Shown here piece by piece: positions 59,712-64,000 of a stretch of DNA of 64,000 nt (its first letter is position 1; each line of letters starts with the position of its first letter). The notes beneath the pieces were generated by a model. It saw only the letters and a program-made list of their open reading frames with translations, did no database searches and was not told the DNA's origin. This DNA comes from CBDHGY01 sp965263325 (GTDB taxonomy: Bacteria; Pseudomonadota; Alphaproteobacteria; Caulobacterales; Hyphomonadaceae): positions 744,001-808,000 of the forward strand of contig CBDHGY010000002.1 of NCBI GenBank assembly GCA_965263325.1, read 5' to 3'. A program made the position numbers and the translations under genes.

Positions 59712-60800
59712 ATGTCCGTTCTTGAACTTAGAACTACATTAGAGGGCGTTTCCAACATCACCGAAGCATCGAATGTTCCGTTTGTTTCGGTTGAAAATAT
59801 GGTTCGGCTAATCAATTCAATCGGCCCAGATGTTTTCATCAAAGAACTGGCTCAACAGATTGAGTATGATTTTAAGCGTTGGAGACTTTTCGATAAAATT
59901 CCGCGCGTTGCAAATCACTGCGAACATGGTGTGATTGAGTTGATGCCAACAGCCGATGATGAATTTTATGGCTGCAAATATGTGAACGGCCACCCGAAGA
60001 ATACTAAAGAAGGTCTTCAAACGGTGACGGCTTTTGGTTTCTTATCTACTAAAGATAATGGCTATCCTTTGCTTCTAACAGAGATGACCTTGTTAACGGC
60101 GTTACGAACAGCGGCGACGTCAGCGCTGGTTGGTTCCTACTTAGTGCCGAAGGGGGCAATGACGATGGCGATGATCGGAAACGGTGCGCAGTGCGAGTTT
60201 CAAGCTATTGGCTTCCGAGAGCTATGCGGGATCAATTCAATTCGTTTATACGACATAGAGCCACGGGCAACGGCGAAAGCTCGCAAGAACCTAGAGGCGA
60301 TGGGATTTGACATCGTCAGTTGCAAGACCTCTCAGGAGGCAGTCGAAGGTGCTGACATAATTACTACGTGTACCGCGGATAAAAAAAGCGCGACGATTCT
60401 ATCTGACAACATGGTCGGCAGCGGTCTGCACATTAACGCCATTGGTGGTGACTGCCCTGGCAAAACAGAGATTCACAAAGACATATTGTTGCGCTCAGAT
60501 ATTTTTGTCGAATATCCAGAGCAGACCAGAATTGAGGGTGAAATACAGCAATTGGATCGTGACCATCCCGTAACTGAAGTGTGGGAAGTTATGCGCGGCG
60601 ACAAAGTTGGTCGCTCAAACGATAAACAAATCACACTTTTTGACAGCGTTGGCTTTGCTGTGGAGGACTTTTCCGCTCTCAGATACGTTCATGAAAAAGT
60701 CAAAGCGACAGAGTTTGTTGAAAACCTTAATTTATGCGCGGACCCAGAAGATCCGAGGGACCTTTTTGGACTCCTAGATTGCAAATCACCTAAGACTTGA
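59712..60800 (+). CDS. Ornithine cyclodeaminase
   Basis: 362 residues. NAD-dependent enzyme that converts ornithine to proline and ammonia, of the OCD/mu-crystallin family. Motifs: VIELMPTADDEFYGCKYVNGHPKNT, TEMTLLTALRTAATSALVGSYL, the Rossmann MIGNGAQCEFQAIGF and GSGLHINAIGGDCPGKTEI, which holds the catalytic Asp region. The length and the ELMP/KYVNGHP blocks fit true ornithine cyclodeaminases better than the alanine dehydrogenase-like members. It follows arginase by 13 bases in the same operon. Confidence 0.93.
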   Translation: MSVLELRTTLEGVSNITEASNVPFVSVENMVRLINSIGPDVFIKELAQQIEYDFKRWRLFDKIPRVANHCEHGVIELMPTADDEFYGCKYVNGHPKNTKEGLQTVTAFGFLSTKDNGYPLLLTEMTLLTALRTAATSALVGSYLVPKGAMTMAMIGNGAQCEFQAIGFRELCGINSIRLYDIEPRATAKARKNLEAMGFDIVSCKTSQEAVEGADIITTCTADKKSATILSDNMVGSGLHINAIGGDCPGKTEIHKDILLRSDIFVEYPEQTRIEGEIQQLDRDHPVTEVWEVMRGDKVGRSNDKQITLFDSVGFAVEDFSALRYVHEKVKATEFVENLNLCADPEDPRDLFGLLDCKSPKT

Positions 60801-61084
60801 TGGGTGTCCTGATCTTAATTGGGAGTATTTTTGCATTAATTCCGCATAATTGGGATAAATAACTGAATTTTTGTGATCCGCAGGTTGAGATTAGCACGGA
60901 ACTGTCTTCCCGGCATGTTAGCGTTGAGTGTCGTCAACGGAGGCAAATCCAAAGCAAGCAAGTAATTAGCGGCGTTTCATGATGCGGTTACCTTGCTCAG
61001 AGGGAAGTCTTTTCGCGTGTTTGCGGCGCAAGTGAAATCTGGCGTTCCGGCTTATGCGGGCGTGAATGTATTGAGTGGGCGAGA

Positions 61085-62662
61085 ATGATGGTTTTGAATA
61101 TTCTTATACCTTTTACGGCGATCGGGCTCGTTGGTATGGCGATTGCCCTATGGCAGATGCGGACCCACCCAAAGGGTTTGTATATTCTGTTCTTCGCAGA
61201 AATGTGGGAGCGTTTTTCATTCTACGGCATGAAAGCGCTTCTTATATTCTACCTCACAAAGCACTTTCTGTTCAGTCAGGATGCGGCTTACGGCATTTTC
61301 GGAGCCTACACAACACTGGTTTACATAATGCCGGTGGTGGGGGGTGTCCTTGCGGATCAGTATCTTGGTCAGAGACGTGCGGTGATCATTGGGGCTGTCT
61401 TGCTTGTCCTTGGGCATTTGGGCATGGCGATAGAGGGCGAGCCTGTTGCTCCAGGCGAATCCGCTGACACTTTAATCTTGAATGCTTTCTATTTGTCGCT
61501 TGCACTCATCGTTATGGGCGTGGGCTTTTTGAAAGCCAATATTTCCACAATTGTTGGCGAGCTTTATTCGAAAACAGACGAACGCAGGGATGGAGCTTTC
61601 ACGTTATTTTATGTCGGGATCAACATTGGTGCTTTCCTGGGTGCAATGTGGGCTGGTTATCTTGGCGAAACACATGGCTGGAAATACGGGTTTGGTCTGG
61701 CCGGTGTTGGCATGATTGTGGGTCTGATAGTCTTTGTGTGGGGTAAACCCTTGCTTCATGGTGCGGGTGAAGCGAAAGACGAAGAGCTCCTCAATGCAAA
61801 GCGTTTTGCCGGCCTTTCGATTAAATGGATGATTTATATTGGTATCGTATTGGCTACACTCTTTGCGTGGTGGGCCATACGAGATCAAAAGACCGTTGGC
61901 ATATTGTTGGGTTTGTCAGGCGCATCGGTCGTTGGATACATCCTTTACCGGTCAGTTTTCACACTAGAACCTGAAGAGCGTGACCGCATTTTTGCAGCGC
62001 TTATTTTGATTGTGTCCCAGGTTTTGTTCTGGTCTTTGTTTGAACAGGCCGGATCCTCGCTTAATGTTTATACTGATGAGAATGTGAATCGCAGTCTATT
62101 TGGAGCGGAAGTGCCGGCTTCGGTATTTCAGGCGCTCAACGCCTTTTACATAATTTTCCTCGGGCCGGTATTTGCTGGCATGTGGGTGTTTCTTGCAAGA
62201 CGTAAAATGGAACCGACTGCGCCTCAAAAGTTTGCGCTAGGTATTGTTCAGTTGGGACTTGGCTTCCTTGTCCTTGTGTGGGGAGCAACGTCAAATGCAG
62301 GCTTAACGCCTGTGTTGTTCATCTTCTTGATTTACTTGCTGCACACTACTGGGGAGCTGTTCTTGTCGCCCGTCGGCTTGTCAGCCATGACCCGTCTGGC
62401 TGTCCCATCCATGGTCGGCCTCATAATGGGCACATGGTTCCTGGCATCGAGTGCAGGGAATTTCGTGGCATCCTTGATTGCGCAAGCGACCGGTTCTGGT
62501 GCTCTTGGAGAGGCTTCGGATAAAGCTCTGGTGCTGGATGTTTATCAGAAAATTGGACTTCTAGCTGTTGGCTTTGGTGTGCTTCTGTTTTTGGTGTCTC
62601 CACTGATTAACCGCCTCATGCATTTGGATACGCTAAGTGATCAGCGCAGTGACGATGCATAG
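61085..62662 (+). CDS. POT-family proton-dependent oligopeptide transporter
   Basis: 525 residues with 12-14 transmembrane segments. The N-terminus holds the proton-coupling ExxER motif (FAEMWERFSFYGMKALLIFYLT), and helix 4-5 shows GVGFLKANISTIVGELY, matching the PTR2 family signature. It imports di- and tripeptides with protons. A 284-base gap precedes it, in which I see no RNA or repeat. A NhaC-type antiporter gene follows after 34 bases, so the two are probably co-transcribed. Confidence 0.92.
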   Translation: MMVLNILIPFTAIGLVGMAIALWQMRTHPKGLYILFFAEMWERFSFYGMKALLIFYLTKHFLFSQDAAYGIFGAYTTLVYIMPVVGGVLADQYLGQRRAVIIGAVLLVLGHLGMAIEGEPVAPGESADTLILNAFYLSLALIVMGVGFLKANISTIVGELYSKTDERRDGAFTLFYVGINIGAFLGAMWAGYLGETHGWKYGFGLAGVGMIVGLIVFVWGKPLLHGAGEAKDEELLNAKRFAGLSIKWMIYIGIVLATLFAWWAIRDQKTVGILLGLSGASVVGYILYRSVFTLEPEERDRIFAALILIVSQVLFWSLFEQAGSSLNVYTDENVNRSLFGAEVPASVFQALNAFYIIFLGPVFAGMWVFLARRKMEPTAPQKFALGIVQLGLGFLVLVWGATSNAGLTPVLFIFLIYLLHTTGELFLSPVGLSAMTRLAVPSMVGLIMGTWFLASSAGNFVASLIAQATGSGALGEASDKALVLDVYQKIGLLAVGFGVLLFLVSPLINRLMHLDTLSDQRSDDA

Positions 62663-62696
62663 TCTCAACATGTTGGCACTTTCATAGACAGATAAG

Positions 62697-64000
62697 ATGG
62701 ATATTCTCACGCTCATACCTCCGATTCTGTCGATCGTGATTGCTGTCATGAGCCGCAATGTCTATGCAGCCTTGATCTGTGCACTGATTATCTCAGAGTC
62801 TTTTCTGGTCGAATTCAATCCCGCTTTAGGTACTTTGCATGCGGCCGACAGGATTGTGCAAACAGTTGAAAGCAACGCAACATTGCTTGTGTTTTGTATG
62901 GCTATTGGAGGCTTGATCGCTTTGATGCGGGATAGTGGCGGGATAGCTGCCATGGCCAAAGCCCTTATTACAAAGGGCTTCGCTTCAACGCGCCGCCGGG
63001 CAGAATTTGCCATTGCCTCAACAGGGTGCCTTATATTTGTGGACACAAATGTAAGTTTGCTTAGTTCAGGAGTTTTAGGGCGGCCGCTTTATGATGCTTA
63101 CAAACTGTCCCGCGAGCGGTTGGCCTATATAATCGACTCCACATGTGCACCAATCAGCGTACTCGTGCTGGTAAATGCATGGGGTGCTTATGCTCTCTCG
63201 TTGATAACACCATATGGCTTTGAAAACCCTGTAAATGTTGTTTTTGGCTCAATCTTGTTTAATTTCTATTCTTGGCTAACGCTAATTGGCGTATTTATTC
63301 TCGTGGTTAGCGGTAAGGAGCTCTTTCCGTTTGATCGAGATGAGCTCAAAGCTGGAGTTGAACCAGAGATCGTTGTCGCTGAACCAACCAAAGCAATTTA
63401 TATGTGGTTGCCGCTTCTTGTTTTGGTTCTTGGGTCGCTTGCCTTCATGGCATACACTGGACAAGGTAATATCACGCAAGGCGAGGGCGTAAGATCCATT
63501 TTTTGGGCGATTATTCTCGCTATAGCGGTTTTGATGGCACTGCTAAGATTGGATGGTGTGCAATCTTATAAACAACTGCAAGATAAAACATTCCAAGGGA
63601 TCGGTGAAATGGTTCCAATGATCACTGTTATACTATTTTCTATTGCTCTTGGGACTTCACTAAAAGAGTTGGGCACCGGAACTTATATTTCATCGATTGC
63701 TCAAAGTAGCCTACCCGCTTTTATTGTTCCTGCAATGATCTTTATAGTCGGCGGCGTAATGAGCTTTATGACAGGCACAAGTTGGGGGACGTACGGAATT
63801 CTCGTACCCCTCGCAATGCCACTCGCCGAAAGTTTTGGTATTCCGCCGTCGCTCGCGCTTGCAGCTGTTTTGGGCGGCGGTGTTTTTGGAGATCATTGCT
63901 CGCCGATTTCGGACACTTCCCTTATAGCTTCGGTGGCTTCAGGTTCAGAGCATATGAACCATGTGAAAACGCAATTGCCTTACGCATTGATCGCAGCTGT
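62697..64000 (+). CDS. NhaC-family Na+/H+ antiporter, N-terminal part (runs off the window)
   Basis: Open from the ATG at 62697 to the last base: 434 codons with no stop. It begins MDILTLIPPILSIVIAVMSRNVYAAL and has about ten hydrophobic segments. Family features include FVDTNVSLLSSGVLGRPLYD, DSTCAPISVLVLVNAWGAY, SFMTGTSWGTYGILVPLAMPL and GGGVFGDHCSPISDTSLIASVASG, the conserved antiporter core. It likely exchanges sodium for protons (or an organic solute) at the inner membrane. Beside a proton-coupled peptide importer, it may balance ion gradients. The end of the gene is not visible. Confidence 0.9.
   Translation, partial: MDILTLIPPILSIVIAVMSRNVYAALICALIISESFLVEFNPALGTLHAADRIVQTVESNATLLVFCMAIGGLIALMRDSGGIAAMAKALITKGFASTRRRAEFAIASTGCLIFVDTNVSLLSSGVLGRPLYDAYKLSRERLAYIIDSTCAPISVLVLVNAWGAYALSLITPYGFENPVNVVFGSILFNFYSWLTLIGVFILVVSGKELFPFDRDELKAGVEPEIVVAEPTKAIYMWLPLLVLVLGSLAFMAYTGQGNITQGEGVRSIFWAIILAIAVLMALLRLDGVQSYKQLQDKTFQGIGEMVPMITVILFSIALGTSLKELGTGTYISSIAQSSLPAFIVPAMIFIVGGVMSFMTGTSWGTYGILVPLAMPLAESFGIPPSLALAAVLGGGVFGDHCSPISDTSLIASVASGSEHMNHVKTQLPYALIAA

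Noticed and set aside
60801..61084. Possible riboswitch before the peptide transporter gene
   Set aside because: No consistent stem set or known aptamer core could be drawn by eye.
1..64000. CRISPR array, toxin-antitoxin pair or prophage
   Set aside because: No regularly spaced direct repeats, no Cas, no structural phage genes and no recognisable toxin-antitoxin pair were seen.

Overview
The window reads as a chromosomal stretch of a marine, Gram-negative alphaproteobacterium, probably near the Hyphomonadaceae/Maricaulales. The lineage is inferred from the style of the two TonB-dependent receptors, the many outer-membrane lipoproteins and the surA-pdxA-rsmA order; no rRNA or tRNA gene is present to confirm it. 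Genes are dense and mostly in short same-strand runs. Housekeeping genes occur only at the left edge; the rest is nutrient uptake, catabolism, regulation and cell-envelope functions.

Left part (1-13.2 kb): the end of surA, then pdxA and rsmA. Next comes a TonB-dependent receptor and a divergent cluster that looks like a complete oxidative sulfoquinovose (SQ) route: a vSGLT-like sodium/sugar symporter, flavin reductase, aldo-keto reductase and SsuD-like monooxygenase on one strand; a GntR/UTRA regulator, a Gfo/Idh/MocA enzyme (possible NAD-dependent sulfoquinovosidase) and a YeiH-type exporter on the other. A 24-bp palindrome lies in the divergent promoter. Its TATCAAT core recurs four times upstream of the adjacent receptor gene.

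13.2-30 kb: an integrase region (tyrosine integrase, a minimal tyrosine recombinase, a tRNA-3'-end-like hairpin). Then a second TonB-dependent receptor with a lipoprotein phosphoesterase, a fused double-TetR regulator with a palindromic operator, an orphan PD-(D/E)XK protein, a 1604-residue repeat-rich surface protein, a BtpA-like protein, a DUF4274 protein and a probably truncated TPR protein. Several intergenic gaps carry copies of one short palindromic repeat.

30-36 kb: two tandem paralogous lipoproteins in which a WD40-like beta-propeller of about 500 residues sits inside a trypsin domain, between the catalytic Asp and Ser. This is the most unusual architecture in the window.

36-47.5 kb: a long minus-strand run of envelope genes, including an AraC regulator, a Cys-type sulfatase, a PfpI-like protein and a membrane-anchored formylglycine-generating enzyme with both catalytic cysteines. 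A patatin-Omp85 (type Vd) protein follows on the plus strand.

50-64 kb: amino-acid catabolism. One operon joins an ArgD/AstC-type aminotransferase, an AstA-type succinyltransferase, the 2-oxoadipate dioxygenase HglS and a D-2-hydroxyglutarate dehydrogenase, which suggests a succinylated route for lysine. Nearby are arginase and ornithine cyclodeaminase, three Lrp/AsnC regulators, a CysK-like enzyme, a POT peptide transporter and a NhaC antiporter cut by the window end.
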